DNA of 64,000 nt, taken from Rachicladosporium sp. CCFEE 5018. Lineage: Eukaryota; Ascomycota; Dothideomycetes; Cladosporiales; Cladosporiaceae. Below the pieces are notes generated by a model that worked only from the letters and a program-made list of their open reading frames with translations, was not told the origin of the DNA and searched no databases. The stretch spans positions 1,376,078 to 1,440,077 of the forward strand of contig KZ111145.1 of assembly GCA_002077045.2 (NCBI GenBank). The letters are read 5' to 3'. Below, piece after piece: positions 29,729 through 39,774 of the stretch. The translations under genes and the position numbers were made by a program. Numbering within the stretch: the stretch's first letter is position 1; each line of letters starts with the position of its first letter.

Positions 29729-32700
29729 ATGGGTCTGAAGATGGTCGACATGGCCATGACTGATGCCCCGGGTCCAGGGCGTTCGTCCTTGGATCGCTTG
29801 AAAGCACTTGACTCCCTCGCAAGTCTGGACGAACAGCTAAAAGAAGCGACCGAACTCTGCAACGTTGGCCACCGAGCTCAGATGATTTTGAAATGGCTAT
29901 CTGGAAAACTACAGAACGACTCGAACGCTCGAGGGACTGCAGAAAGCTGGAAAGTGTTCGAGAAATGCGTTCGAATCATTGCACCGCAGACAATCAGCAC
30001 TCTGCTTGCCCGGTTTGATCTGATCGGCGTAGTAAAGACTGCGGTCGCTGAGTTCGAGCCTACGAATCTACGGCCGTTTCTGGGTGCAATCACTCACTTA
30101 CTCGAGACCCTGATGGGCATCTCGCAAGGCGAGTCTGGTGCTGGTGTCAATCGACTGCTCAGCACGGACGGGTTGAACGCGGCAACTTTCTTTCAAATCT
30201 GGGTCCGTAAAGTACTCGAGATCTTTGCCGAAGGCAGTAATGTGTCGGATATTGCACAGAATGCTCCCGCGTGGTATGCAAGCCCTGCGATCACAATCTG
30301 GAAGCTACGCAAACCTTCGGCTTCCGACAACGCTTCGTTCGCCGAGCATTGTCTGGTCCCGTGCGCCTTGATGCTGCGACGGATCCAGCACGACTCGGGT
30401 CCCTCGGTGTCATTGCAACGAAAGCGAGCTGCAGTCTCTGATTTATTGCCAGTGTCTAACGTCAACAGCGACTTGGAGCGTCTACTCGCGCGACATGTAT
30501 TCCTTCCAATACGAGCGAATCTCAGTAGCGCTCAATCTGGAGGAGATAGTGCTGCATCAACAAGCATCGGCACGATGCTCAAGTCGCTGAATGATGTAAG
30601 TGACGACCAGGGAATGCACAGAGAAGTCGCGCCAGCTGTATTGCAACTGCTTCGCGTTGCGCTGAGATGCGTACCACTACAGAACTCACAGCAACGAGCG
30701 AGAGAACGCGCCTGGATCGAGGCTATATTCCTGGGTCTACTTGACTGCCTGATTAAGGACAAAGTAATGGCGAACGTCCATACGGTTGCTGAGATGCTTG
30801 CGATCATCGGCACGAAAACTACACTGTCTGTTCAGGTTCTGCGAAATATCATCCGACAGTACTGCCGGCTAGGAGAGGATGACGAGGTCTTCGATCCAGA
30901 TCTCGATCTCATCGCAGCCATCATTACGCTCGATGCCAATGCATTGGTCGATGCCACCTTGCTGGAGCAGCTCTTCCAAGCTCTGACGAGATACGACAGT
31001 TCAGCGTGGGAGGGCGACGGGAAGCCATCAGCATGTGCAACGTCCGGACTGAAGGAGCGCATCATCATACCCGTGCTCACGGCGTATGCGAAGGCTAGGA
31101 GATTAGAGGAGTTCATCGCTCAGTGGCATCAGACACTTCGCGCGGGCCCTTCTATAGATGCACCATCAGTCTTCACTGAGCTAGGCGATTGCCTGGTAGA
31201 AATACTTGAGCGACATCTGACAAGTGAGCAGATCGCCAGTCTGGTCGAAGTCTACCGCCTGCCCTCTGCAGATTTGCAGGAAGAGACACACCTGCACGAC
31301 TTACCGGAGCCACGATCCAGTATCGTGATCCTGGACGCCATTCTACGCGGCGTACGGTCGGACGATGTCATAGATCGCCTCCATGTGCCACTGGGGCTGC
31401 TCGTTGACGATCTACTGCTTACTTCACCGTCTAAAGTGGAAGTCTCTTGCGGTGTAGAAGCCGAAGAAATCGATGCTATCATTGGTGTCTTCTGGGGGAT
31501 TCTCAAGCAGATTCTACAACTATGGCTACCCCGATGGGCGTCGCAGCAGTCAGATGAGCAGGTTGTTGTAAGAAGACTTGGTGTGATATGCCACTCGCCT
31601 ATCATTGGCACTGCCTATGATTACTCAAGTCGACTGCAGCCTCTGGAAAATATGCTAGAGGGTAAGGCAGACGATGTCGGATCATCACAGGCATTGACCG
31701 GTCTTTTTGACCGTTGGCGGTTGGGCCTTCTGGGCGCAGACACCATCACTGAAAAGATAGGATCGAGTGCCGTTCCGACTCTGGTAGCAGTCGCGCATCC
31801 GAGCCTGTTAGCGTCGCAGACCTCGGAGGTTTTGGAGGAGCAGATTTCGCGGGTTCTGAAAGAATTCAAGGAACTCGCTTCGACTCCGCGTGCCCAAGGG
31901 GTATCGAAGTCGACAGTTCTCATGGCCTACACTACACTACTACAGACGAATGCTCCAGTAGGAAAGGGATTAATCAGCCAACTAATCTCGGAGCTGACGA
32001 TCAACGACACCTTTGACAAACGCCATGAGCTTTCGGTGACGCTACTGCATGATGTTCCTGTTGCCAGCTTGTCTTACAATGACCGAAAGAACATCATCAA
32101 CGGACTGGTCACATCACTAGCTGCCGAGAGCAAGGACGACAATAGTGACGACGAACACGAGGCCGACGATGAAGTCCGTGTTGGGAACGTAAATCCACGC
32201 TTATCCCTCATTGCCAAGCTGCTGCGTGTGCCCCACGCCGACTGTAATCTGGATCTCGATGCGGAAGCCCTGTGGCAGCTACGAGCTCATATAGATCACG
32301 ATGCTGATCATGAGGTGTACGAAACGTACTTGACCTCTGTTGACCTCTTCGACACCATCGCGAAGGCGGTGCTTGAGCGCCAGCTGGCGATGTATCCGAA
32401 GTCTCCAGCTTTTGCCAAGCAATTACAGAAAGTACTGCGTGGTCTTGACGAAAGAGATGTTCCAGAGTCTGCTGGCGAGCCGCTGTGCTACTACGTGCTT
32501 GACAACGCCATACTACGGATGGTGGATCGAGCAGCGGCAGTGCCTGAACTTGCGAGGATCATCGACAACCGCAGGTCAGACTTCGCAAAAGATGCTAAAG
32601 GGAAGATCTCGGCCCTCGAACACCATGTGGATCCAAAGACAGTCACTGCGAAGGGCAAAGAGGAGGTCGCCGCGATGTTAGGTATCTGGTGCGGTACATT

Positions 32701-33856
32701 GCACATCTACCTGTCCTCGGTCACTCTTTCGGAGATTCATGATTTGGAAACGACTGCTGTCGCGGCCACCATGCGCAAAGTCACAGCGTGGTGCAAGTCT
32801 CGCTCGGTAGATTCCGAGTCAGAGCTGTCGGCGACATGTGCAAGGACAGCTTTGCAAGCATACAAGGTCGCTATCCTCGCCCGACCCGACGATGAGACAC
32901 ACGCAATGGGCTTGCAGCTACTAGTCGATCGCCAGCCCCCAGACACGCGTAATGAGCTAGTGACATTGCTGAGAGCGAGCGCGACCCGGTCGTTGGAATC
33001 CATGAGCGACGGTCTGGGGTCCGCGCATGCTCTCACTCATCCCGCGACTGCAGAGGAGGTCAACGCCATACAGCACGGCATATCAGCCGTGTCTAAGGCA
33101 GATCTCAAGCCTGAAGATGTGTCTAGCGTCCACAATATGTACGCCAGGTTGCTTGCTATCCTGAAGACGTCGCCGACCTACACCGTGCACCGCGCAGCAA
33201 CGTCCTGCATCCTCACTACCCTGACCGAGAAGTCCTTTCTGGTCAATCAGCACCTTGCAGAGCTCACCCTCTCGACTCTTCACCACCTCGCCTCGGACCC
33301 GACCTCCCGCGCATGGCCCCTCATTTACCTCGACATCTGCATCCTCTTCTCCGCCCTCCTCAAACACCACCGCGCCAAACTGCACGACCGCCTACACCTT
33401 CTAATCCCAGTCTTGCAAAGCCTCCTCACCGCGCTCTTCATGCCCATAAGGCCATCCGCTTCAACGCTCCAAGCTCACAAATCTCTCGGGACCAAGCAAG
33501 CCCGCCCTTTCACCCGCCTCCTAACGCTCCTCTGTAACCCGCCAGCCCACCACAGCCACAAATCAAAGCCTGGCTCAAACAACCTCATCGACACCTCCCG
33601 TGTCGCGCGGAGGCATATTGGGTCGTTTGTGCCGCTGCTGCTGCATACCTACTGCGCTCAGATCCTCACCGGCACGTTGGGAGAGGGCGTGAGAGAGATA
33701 CTACAGCCGGGTCTATGGGCTATGGTTGAGGCTATGGAGACTCGTGGACCGGAATTGAAGGATGCGCTGAGTGCGGCGATGAATGGCAGTGAGAGGGCTG
33801 TGTTCAGAGGGGTGTATCAGGAGTGGAAGCGGGTTGGGAAGTGGGATGGCGCGTGA
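29729..33856 (+). CDS. URB2: Nucleolar pre-ribosome-associated protein Urb2/Npa2
   Basis: A single exon of 1375 residues. The frame is open upstream (including ATG 29669), but the contig 3 copy has a stop there, so the conserved ATG 29729 (MGLKMVDMAMTD) is preferred. Most of the protein is alpha-helical repeat-like with no enzyme motif. The last about 200 residues match the Urb2/Npa2 C-terminal domain, including RVARRHIGSFVPLLLHTYCA, GTLGEGVREILQPGLWAMV and FRGVYQEWKRVGKW. An acidic patch (KDDNSDDEHEADDE) sits near residue 810. From family knowledge Urb2 works with Npa1/Urb1, Dbp6, Nop8 and Rsa3 in early 60S assembly in the nucleolus. The homolog at 56301-60431 has one extra residue. Its 3' end faces MAF1. 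Confidence 0.88.
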   Translation: MGLKMVDMAMTDAPGPGRSSLDRLKALDSLASLDEQLKEATELCNVGHRAQMILKWLSGKLQNDSNARGTAESWKVFEKCVRIIAPQTISTLLARFDLIGVVKTAVAEFEPTNLRPFLGAITHLLETLMGISQGESGAGVNRLLSTDGLNAATFFQIWVRKVLEIFAEGSNVSDIAQNAPAWYASPAITIWKLRKPSASDNASFAEHCLVPCALMLRRIQHDSGPSVSLQRKRAAVSDLLPVSNVNSDLERLLARHVFLPIRANLSSAQSGGDSAASTSIGTMLKSLNDVSDDQGMHREVAPAVLQLLRVALRCVPLQNSQQRARERAWIEAIFLGLLDCLIKDKVMANVHTVAEMLAIIGTKTTLSVQVLRNIIRQYCRLGEDDEVFDPDLDLIAAIITLDANALVDATLLEQLFQALTRYDSSAWEGDGKPSACATSGLKERIIIPVLTAYAKARRLEEFIAQWHQTLRAGPSIDAPSVFTELGDCLVEILERHLTSEQIASLVEVYRLPSADLQEETHLHDLPEPRSSIVILDAILRGVRSDDVIDRLHVPLGLLVDDLLLTSPSKVEVSCGVEAEEIDAIIGVFWGILKQILQLWLPRWASQQSDEQVVVRRLGVICHSPIIGTAYDYSSRLQPLENMLEGKADDVGSSQALTGLFDRWRLGLLGADTITEKIGSSAVPTLVAVAHPSLLASQTSEVLEEQISRVLKEFKELASTPRAQGVSKSTVLMAYTTLLQTNAPVGKGLISQLISELTINDTFDKRHELSVTLLHDVPVASLSYNDRKNIINGLVTSLAAESKDDNSDDEHEADDEVRVGNVNPRLSLIAKLLRVPHADCNLDLDAEALWQLRAHIDHDADHEVYETYLTSVDLFDTIAKAVLERQLAMYPKSPAFAKQLQKVLRGLDERDVPESAGEPLCYYVLDNAILRMVDRAAAVPELARIIDNRRSDFAKDAKGKISALEHHVDPKTVTAKGKEEVAAMLGIWCGTLHIYLSSVTLSEIHDLETTAVAATMRKVTAWCKSRSVDSESELSATCARTALQAYKVAILARPDDETHAMGLQLLVDRQPPDTRNELVTLLRASATRSLESMSDGLGSAHALTHPATAEEVNAIQHGISAVSKADLKPEDVSSVHNMYARLLAILKTSPTYTVHRAATSCILTTLTEKSFLVNQHLAELTLSTLHHLASDPTSRAWPLIYLDICILFSALLKHHRAKLHDRLHLLIPVLQSLLTALFMPIRPSASTLQAHKSLGTKQARPFTRLLTLLCNPPAHHSHKSKPGSNNLIDTSRVARRHIGSFVPLLLHTYCAQILTGTLGEGVREILQPGLWAMVEAMETRGPELKDALSAAMNGSERAVFRGVYQEWKRVGKWDGA

Positions 33857-34140
33857 GTAGACAAGGGAACCGGGTGGGTGTTGTAGGATATAGGTGTACA
33901 TTACATAGTCGCGTGGAACGACGAGGCTGAGCAGCTATCGGAGACATTTTGAGCTGCAGCCCGCCCATGCCCACAGAGCAAGCCTGCGCACTCCCGTACA
34001 CCTCATAGCAACAAGAACAAAACGTCATTGGTATCGTGTCCCTTCCAACAATACCTGCCCATCCCAACCCCTAAAACGCCAGCAGCCCAACAACACCACA
34101 GCCCGCAACACCTTCCCAGTCCTTGCATGGCAGCCCATCT

Positions 34141-35527
34141 TCACATCTCCATCGCCTCCCCAACCTCCTCGCTTACGCCTCTTACAGCCTTACTCCCCTC
34201 CCGCGACTCGATCTCAACAATCTCATCGATCGGCTCGTCCCAGCCCCTGCCCCAGCTCCGCGGCACGTCCATACCGTAGTCGTAGTACCCGTCACCGATT
34301 TTTGTGCGCACTTCGTCAAGGTCCATGTCAGGTACATCGACCTCATCGTCGCCAGGTAGCTCGAGCAGCATATCACTGTCATCGTCGTCGTCATCGTCAT
34401 AGTCCGCAGAGTCGATATCACTCGCATCCACTCTGCCGCCGAGCCAGTACGCTGCTCTCTTCCCAGCGCCCTCGCCGATGGAGATAGAGGACTGCTGCCG
34501 CGCCATGCGTGGTGCGTGGATAGGCGCGTGGACAGGGGAGTGGCTGATCACTGATAATCCGCGGAGATAAAGGTAGCACACCCGCTTCTTCTCCTTGTTG
34601 AAGAAGAAGTAGTGCATACTCCATATCGCGCCTTCCTCGCCATCGAACGGGTCGTCTTGAGGGAGGTAGGAGTACTTCTCGCATTTGTGGAGGTCCATGT
34701 GTTTGTCGACTAAGGTCCACATGCGCGTGTCCCAGACTTGGTCGCCGTAGCTGTTTGCTGGGAACTTGGGTGCGGTGGCTTTAGAAGGTAGCGGAGGCGC
34801 GAGGTAATTTGATAGGCCGAGGCTGGCCTGCGAGCGAGGTCGGAGGTTGAAGAGCGTGCTGTTGACGTTCTGCATTATAGAGCGGAGGGATTTGGTTTTG
34901 TGGAAATCGAGGGGCCGGAGGAGGTGGGAGAAGTCGTAGTCCGGGTGCGACGCATTTAGCGTTGCAATCAGGTAGGCGAAAGTTCGCCGCGCTGAAGTCT
35001 GGCTCAGTGGTCCAAATGGACTAGCCCGTGAGAGGTCGATCTCGGGTATCTCGGCTGTACGCGCGCGACGCCCGCGGTGGACGTGGCTGGGTGCACTTCT
35101 GCCATGCAGCCTACCGTCATCGCTGGCTGTTCGGTAAGGCGGACTAAGCGATGCCGAGAGCCTGACGAGTGACTGGTAGGACGATTCGAGTGATTCCTCG
35201 ATGGATTTGTAGAGTTTCTTGTCGGTGCCTGCGGCTTTGGTGGTGTAAATATCGCAGCCTCCTATGACGTGGAGGTCTGGGGTTGAGAAGTTTAGAGCGT
35301 CGTTGACGACATCGATGTCGCCTAGTGGTAGGTACTGTGAGAACTGTCAATTAATGGTCCTACACGTCTCACATACTCAGCGCAGCCGCTTGGAAGCTGT
35401 CGCTGCGTTTTCAGGAGCTCATGCACGAGGCTGGAGACTTGAGGTACTCGCAAGCCTTCCAGCCTAGCCCACTTCATTCTGTCCATCCGCGCATTCGCAA
35501 TATTTGATGAAATGCACGCACCTTCAT
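34141..35527 (-). CDS. MAF1: Maf1, repressor of RNA polymerase III
   Basis: The gene is complement(join(34141..35334, 35522..35527)), 399 residues. Exon 1 is only six bases, ATGAAG. The donor is GTGCGT and the 187-bp intron ends TTCTCACAG before YLPLGDIDVVNDALNF. The joined start MKYLPLGDIDVVNDALNF is the expected Maf1 N-terminus, and IGGCDIYTTKAAGTDKKLY follows. The N-terminal and C-terminal Maf1 boxes are separated by a Ser/Arg-rich linker, and the C-terminus has a long acidic run (about 10 Asp). From family knowledge Maf1 is dephosphorylated in stress or starvation and binds Pol III to shut off tRNA and 5S transcription. It is convergent with URB2 (284 bp between stops). A homolog with the same splicing is at 60717-62103. 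Confidence 0.92.
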
Positions 35528-35679
35528 CCTGTCGTTCTCCTGTCACTGCCTGCCTGTGTTCCTATACTTCCGATCCTGAGCGCCCCTCTGCGTCTTCGCT
35601 CTACGCTTCAGCTCGGCTCCAGGTACAACGACACGGCGTAACGCGTACAACGCAGTCCAGCAATCCCAATAACGTCCTC

Positions 35680-35976
35680 TCAAATCCCTCCAAGCACACT
35701 CTCCTCAGTCGAGAGCCGGGTCGTCGCAGTAGGGGTCTTCAAATCCAGACGCGCAAGCGCGTCTAGAACCCACGACGGCAGCAGGAATCCATCTTTGATC
35801 TTCTTGTCGATGATTGGAGGTGTTGTTGGGTGCGCATATGGTGGTGTTGGTGGTAAGGGGTGGTAGTTGTTGTAATGACGCTGCCTCCATGTCGCGCTCC
35901 GGCTGTCGCAACGCTGAAGGTCCAGCGTTGGCTTGGCGAGGGGAAAGCTGACGGACGTCACGTGGCGTGCCATCAT
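35680..35976 (-). CDS. Possible small protein, 98 residues, open in both homologs
   Basis: The frame starts with tandem ATGs at 35976 and 35973 and ends TGA at 35680. It is uninterrupted in contig 3 (62256-62552). The N-terminal half is Ser/Thr/Arg-rich. The C-terminal half (IDKKIKDGFLLPSWVLDALA) looks helical and has only one change between the homologs. A competing frame at 35705-36100 is also open in both copies, so frame conservation alone does not settle the case. No family recognised. Confidence 0.35.
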   Translation of the reverse strand: MMARHVTSVSFPLAKPTLDLQRCDSRSATWRQRHYNNYHPLPPTPPYAHPTTPPIIDKKIKDGFLLPSWVLDALARLDLKTPTATTRLSTEESVLGGI

Positions 35977-36235
35977 TGACCAATGACATTGCATTGTTGC
36001 GCATGTGGCCAAGCAGTCGCGCAACATCTTTGTGTTTGTGCAAAGGTGTGGTAGAGGTCATGTGTTGACTTCCGACGAGTGCCTGCTTGAGGAGTATCAC
36101 GTTGTAGTGTGGTTGGTGACCACGCTGGGTGCGGCTTTGCTAAGGTAACGAGGTTCAGCAAACGTCACGGTTCAGAAGACACAACCAATGGAGACAAACC
36201 AAGTTCTGCTACATTTGCGTCTCACAGCCTCGCGC

Positions 36236-36480
36236 GAGGGTGTACAGCTCCACAGTGGTACATGTGTAGGATCCGCCCACTGCGGTGTACTCCAAGGAGG
36301 TGTCGGCCATTTGTCAATGGTCCGGTCCTGGCTGCAGTCGTACTTCGGTCGTGGTGAGCCGTAACATGCCAGTAATTGTCCGCGAGTGTAACTGTAGTCA
36401 GCTGTTCTCTCAGTTTGAAGTATAACGCACGGTGAGATCATGGAAAGGTATATGAAGAGCGGTAGGCGATTCAGCCTTTC
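36236..36480. other. Unusually conserved non-coding block 3' of AP-1 sigma
   Basis: Only about three differences from contig 3 (62812-63056) over roughly 245 bp, against several percent in the flanks. A long minus-strand frame crosses it in both copies but has no motif. It may hold a regulatory element or an unrecognised RNA; I see no tRNA, 5S, U6 or SRP signature. Confidence 0.4.
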
Positions 36481-36665
36481 ACCCTGTCTAACGACGAGGG
36501 CACTCATAGTATACATGGACTCCGGCTTCAAAAACAACAGCCACTTGGAGCATATTGAGGGTATCATGTCCCATAATTCAGCCTCGTATAGCACCATCAA
36601 CGCCGTGCGCTGTGCGATGGTAGCACATGCCTTTCCCTCGCCGCGAGGTACTAAGCAGCGCGTTC

Positions 36666-37583
36666 TCATATCAGACCAGCTTTGCCGAGCTGTTTCTCGA
36701 CTTCGCGCATACCCTCGAGGTCGTCCTGAACGGAAGCATTCAAAGTCAGTGGATGGCCTGGCGAGTGCTTCGGAGGACCGAGGGGCTGGTGGTGAAGAAC
36801 AACGAAGCGGGTTCTGTTCAGCCAATCCTCGTGACGTCTTCCTCGACCTGTACGGCGCAAGGGCATCAGTGGACCGCCATAATGATACACCGGGCACGAA
36901 ACAGCGACGTGTCCACTCACCTCCATATCCTCCAAACTATCCTGTGCCCCAATGACTCTCAGCACATTCTTCTTACTGCTCTCCTGCATCTCTCCCGCAA
37001 GCAGTAGCTCGTCCAGAATGAAGTAGGCCTTCTGGAAATTGAAGATGATGTCCAGCTCGCAGACATTCCCGTAGTATTTGTCCATTTGCTCGACGTAGCG
37101 GTGAACGATCTCGAGCGTGATGAGTTCGTTGTCGGTGTTGTCGGTGGCGGCGACGAAGTAGAGGGAGGCGTAGCGACGGTAGACTACCTTGGTGTCTTGT
37201 CTCCTTGTCAGCGTGACTGGGCAAAGGTCATGAGTGAGGAAGTGGAAGGTGAACAGGAGGGTAAGTAAGTGAGGATGGTTGAAGGAAAAGATGTTTGTAT
37301 CAATACCTTTGTACTCAAGGAAGTTGCACATCCTGGTCCGCCTGGCGAGAACAAGCTGTGAGACATCCTTGATGATCTTCGCCTTGTCCTTGGGCGACAG
37401 TGTGGTGAACCACTTCGCTAGGCGCTGGAAAACAACATGTCCATCAGCAAGACCTCATGCCAGGCTTCAGTGGGTAAGACGTACCACCTTGCCCTGACGG
37501 GAGAGGAGGATGAGGTATCTGATTCATCATGTTAGCCATCATCTACCGAACCACGACAGCAGCAATGAGTACCTTATTGCCAT
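36666..37583 (-). CDS. AP-1 adaptor complex sigma subunit
   Basis: The gene is complement(join(36666..36725, 36921..37195, 37307..37424, 37485..37518, 37573..37583)), 165 residues. Exon 1 is 11 bases and exon 2 is 34. Together they encode [15 protein letters not shown], the canonical sigma start, followed by [16 protein letters not shown]. Exon 4 holds the invariant core [20 protein letters not shown] and [19 protein letters not shown]. All junction phases agree. The splice into exon 4 uses an AAG acceptor and a weak GTATTG donor in exon 3, but gives the conserved [11 protein letters not shown]. From family knowledge the small subunit helps AP-1 recognise dileucine sorting signals at the trans-Golgi and endosomes. 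An alternative last exon is at 36818-36847. The homolog at 63242-63999 is cut by the window end. Confidence 0.9.
36818..36847 (-). other. Candidate alternative 3' terminal exon of AP-1 sigma
   Basis: Inside the last intron (36726-36920). A GTACAG acceptor is followed by nine codons, VEEDVTRIG, and TGA, in phase with the exon 4 donor. In contig 3 the same 30 bases (63393-63422) differ once, synonymously. The intron sequence between donor and this exon is almost identical in the two copies, but the part after its stop is strongly diverged. Confidence 0.5.
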
Positions 37584-37882
37584 GTTTGTGCTGTGTGCCA
37601 CAAGCGTGGGAGAGTTTTGCAATCGATGAAAGTGAATTACCGGACTCCTGCCGCGGTGTGGGGCAGCCGTTCCTTCCCTCCATGCACGCCCCCACTACAT
37701 CTGGACTTTTCCAATCGGGCGATCAATCAATTGACATTCATCTGGCCCTGTGCCGTCATGGTTATCTGGAGCATATATCTTAATTGTACATATTCTTCCT
37801 TAGCGATGAGATAGTCGCCTTCCTAGACCTTCGTAGTGCAACATTCTTAGCCAACCCATATGATACTACGATATAACCTACG
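37584..37882. promoter_or_regulatory. Shared divergent promoter of AP-1 sigma and the GCL regulatory subunit
   Basis: 299 bp lie between the two ATGs, which point away from each other. No specific motif is recognised. Confidence 0.45.
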
Positions 37883-38919
37883 ATGAAGCTCCTCCTCTCG
37901 ACCGGGTAAGGGAACATTCCTCGATCCTCCCGCTTAGCAATCGCTGACAGTGATGTAGGAACATCATGGGCGGCGGCTCTTCCATCCGACCGTCAACGAG
38001 CCAAAAGACGAATGCCGAACTCATTTCCTCACTTCGCGCAAACTTCGAGCAGTCGGCCAAAGACCAAGCCAATGGCCATGTGAACGGGGTGAGTAACGGC
38101 GACGCGACTCCGAAGAAGGTGGCGTACAGCGCCTGGACCTCACAAGACAGCAAGGACGAGTTTCAGATCCCTACTCTGTCCTTCACGCACTCAGCCCTCG
38201 AGGAGCCGCGACCACAATACGATATCACAGCCAAGCTCTTCTTCCTCCCTTCCTGCAGTACCTCCGCCCGCCCGGCCGCGACTCGGAAAGCGCTTAGCCT
38301 AGTCTTGGAAGAGCTGCACATGCCCTCGATCGACTTACTAATCCTATCATTCCCCGGCGTCTACTTCGATGAGCAGGAGGACTGCCCGGACAAGCTAGCG
38401 ACGCGAGGGGCAGTAGAGTCACAGCCGGAAGCGATTGAGCAGCAGATTGAGGCTTGGAAGACGCTTGAGGAATTGAAGGACGAGGGGCTGGTAGAGAAGT
38501 TGGGTATTGCCGAGTTCGGCGCAGATCGTCTAGACCAATTTCTTGAAGGCACGAGGATCAAGCCAGCAGTCGATCAGATCAACCTCCGCGACTGCTGTTC
38601 GGTGCCGAAAGCGCTGCTTACGCTTGCCAAGAGCAAGGGCGTGGAGTTGCTGGTGCACAATGACTGTTCGAATATCTTACCACGAGGGACGCTGAGGGAG
38701 CTGCTAGGGCCACAGGGTGCGGGCGTACTTGCCGAGCCTGGCAAAACTGGAGACAAGAGGAAGAGTCTGCATGGTGAGGATGTCAAGAATGGCACTGAGA
38801 GCAAGGGACTGAAGGGCGAGGTCACGCCGCAGTGGGTGGTCAAGTACACCGCTGTGGTCAGGAACCGCGGCGTGGTGGAGAACAAGGGCTACTTTGCATG
38901 CGCTGAGCTAGCTGCCTGA
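37883..38919 (+). CDS. Glutamate-cysteine ligase regulatory (modifier) subunit
   Basis: The gene is join(37883..37905, 37959..38919), 327 residues. Exon 1 is 23 bases. The 53-bp intron has a GTAAGG donor, a GCTGAC branch site and a TAG acceptor, giving the start MKLLLSTGNIMGGGSS. The fold is the aldo-keto-reductase-like barrel of GCLM: SLVLEELHMPSIDLLILSFP, then EAWKTLEELKDEGLVEKLGI, then AVDQINLRDCCSVP and ELLVHNDCSNILP. From family knowledge it binds the catalytic subunit and raises its activity in the first step of glutathione synthesis; it is not itself a reductase. The linker near residues 255-290 (KRKSLHGEDVKNGTESKGLK) is charged and probably disordered. The gene lies only in contig 2 within this window. 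Confidence 0.88.
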
Positions 38920-39774
38920 GAAATATTTAAGGGAGTCTGAAAGACCGAGCGAATTGCTCCCCGACGAGACACTCTAAAACTTGACCATGGTCTGCGCGAG
39001 GGATGCGACATTGAGGCATGCTCCCACGTCCACACAGCGAAGACCCAACGAACCCGCCGGCACACACTCCCTGAAGCAGCCAACCCTATATCACCACGAG
39101 GAGGTGCGTGGCACCCGGACCAGGCTCAGATGCAGCAATTGTGGACAGTCTTACGAGCGGCTCCCAATGTTCAGATAGGCTCATCACCAGCAGCAAGACA
39201 AGCAAGTCAGATAGTCACGCTCGAACGAGCAGTCTGGTGATCGGCGCCTGGCCAATTATTTATGGCATAAGAGCACGCCGTTGCGCTGCGTCAGGAGCCG
39301 GCTTGCCGCGAGCAGCGATCTATGGCGAAGCTGGGCGCAAGTAGAGGATCCGATGGTGTGGCTGAAGGTGGTCAGGTCGCAGGCGAGAGGTGGTACATTG
39401 TAGCCAAAGGCGGAGTGCAACATTGCGAGTCAATATTTACGCTTTTGGACTTGAAGTGAATATGATCGTACATATTTTCACCACTCGGTGCACAGTACCG
39501 CGCTCCCTATGAACCATCCTCAGGCTCCATTACATGTTATGCCTCAGGCTCTGTTATCTGCAACTTCAGCACAGAAAAATGGGGAGTACTTGGACCTCAG
39601 CCTTCGTGCATATAACTGCAGGAAAGGTTGAAACTTGAGCCCAGACTTGAGACGACTATGTGCAACGAACGTGGTTCTCATGTACCATTCTATCCCTCGC
39701 CGAAATGTGGGTATTGAGCAGCGAACGAAGGGACCCTCTACCCGCCAACGCCATACCTCCGCATCAATCACGTC
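38920..39774. other. Convergent intergenic region, no gene seen
   Basis: About 850 bp between the stops of the GCL regulatory subunit (plus) and the C2H2 factor (minus). Short frames only; nothing recognisable. Confidence 0.45.

Larger units (their letters stand above)
20603..37425. repeat. Homologous block, contig 2 copy (about 16.8 kb)
   Basis: Collinear with 47123-64000 through the LIM 5' end, BTB gene, NHP2, hypothetical ORF, dehalogenase, tRNA-Leu, MIC10, URB2, MAF1, small ORF and AP-1 sigma. The offset drifts from 26520 to about 26576 because of small indels. The first 100 bp are identical and divergence starts at 20703. Local divergence varies from about 1% to almost 9% by hand count. 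Confidence 0.93.

Noticed and set aside
36172..36660. Minus-strand frame downstream of AP-1 sigma, also open in contig 3
   Set aside because: There is no start that fits a gene and no motif. I report the conservation as a non-coding block instead.
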